Source: Drosophila pseudoobscura (taxonomy: Eukaryota; Arthropoda; Insecta; Diptera; Drosophilidae). From it: a stretch of DNA of 64,000 nt. Shown one piece after another: positions 63,500 through 64,000 of the stretch. The DNA lies in NCBI RefSeq assembly GCF_009870125.1, contig NC_046683.1, positions 3,472,001 to 3,536,000 on the forward strand. The letters are read 5' to 3'. Position 1 is the first letter of the stretch. Every line of letters begins with the position of its first letter. Under the pieces are notes generated by a model. The model did not search any database. It saw only the letters and a program-made list of their open reading frames with translations, and was not told the DNA's origin. A program made the position numbers and the translations under genes.

Positions 63500-64000
63500 T
63501 GCGCACGTTACTAGTTTATGTGTGTGTGTTCTGGTGGTGGTGGTGTGTATGTGTGTGTGTGGGGGTAAATTGTTTTTGCCTTGCTTTTGATTGAAACGTT
63601 CTTATGGTTTTCCACCGTTACCCGTTACCCGTTCCCCTTCGCTAATTGGCGCCTTGCGGAAAATGGAAATCGTCACTCTCCATAACAGGATGGGGAGTGT
63701 TCTCTCACTCGCACTCGCACTCCCTACTTCCACTGGTACTGCTGATGCTAGTGCTGCTGCTGGCTGGCTCTCTCTCTCCCTCTCACGATGTTTGCTCTTC
63801 TATTAGTTTTTAATATTTGATATAAATATACATATATACATACATATATATATTTTTGCTTTTCTTTAAAGTTTTCAAGGTCTCGCTTATGCTGTCGTGA
63901 TGTTGTTGCTGCTGCTGTTGTTCTTGTTGTTGTTTTTGTTATGGCTAACCACCTTTGCCTACGACCCTCTCTCGCTCTCGCTCGCTCGCACTGTCGCGCG
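63500..64000 (-). promoter_or_regulatory. Met 5' flank
   Basis: GT repeats (63520-63560), TATA repeats (63825-63855), CTGCTG/TTG repeats (63903-63937) and a CTCGCTCTCGCTCGCTCGC tract at the window edge. A 5' UTR is expected here, but no start site can be assigned. Confidence 0.4.

Noticed and set aside
62693..63590. Plus-strand frames of 180-245 codons
   Set aside because: Antisense of the GC-rich Met first exon.

Overview
The window is Drosophila genomic DNA. It carries recognisable orthologues of fly genes, short GT-AG introns of 63-65 bp, DRE (TATCGATA) promoter motifs, abundant CA/GA/CAG simple repeats and very long introns. In D. melanogaster Ptp10D and Met lie close together on the X at about 10D, so this is probably the same block on Muller element A. 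A 1.1-kb noncoding element with 14-bp inverted ends at 29338-30423 resembles repeats (SGM-type) I know from the obscura group, so an obscura-group species is the most likely source; that is inference.

Layout. At the left end is a two-exon COMM-domain gene (COMMD10 type) on the plus strand, 711-1505. It converges on Ptp10D, a receptor tyrosine phosphatase on the minus strand that fills most of the window. Its coding exons run from 55800 (signal-peptide exon) to 3754 (last codon of the short isoform). Twelve exons could be assigned with consistent splice phases. The first intron is 39.9 kb (15662-55584). Two small genes lie on the plus strand inside Ptp10D introns: a 96-aa single-pass membrane protein (13495-13785) and an 84-aa two-exon gene (50554-50873). 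Both are on the strand opposite to the host and are followed by AATAAA. The right end (61119-63499, minus) holds the bHLH-PAS juvenile hormone receptor Met in two exons.

Ptp10D has three C-termini readable from the sequence. One is a short tail (exon 3754-3785). A second is a longer tail ending at a UGA (5150-5152). The third is a 370-codon continuation of that same frame beyond the UGA to 4037, in the leaky UGA-C context, which points to programmed stop-codon readthrough. Its N-terminal leader is also unusual: 72 residues with Q10, A6 and T5 runs ahead of the hydrophobic core.

The large intron holds mostly simple and dispersed repeats. They include an 800-bp TATC array with a 19-bp higher-order unit, an array of a 15-bp motif next to CT tracts, homotypic clusters of CGAT/CGATA and of TACATCA, two related coding-like fragments, and several short repeat families shared across the window. 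The genes do not form a pathway; they are neighbours. Ptp10D is a cell-surface phosphatase of neurons and trachea, Met a nuclear hormone receptor, and the COMMD protein a trafficking or regulatory factor.
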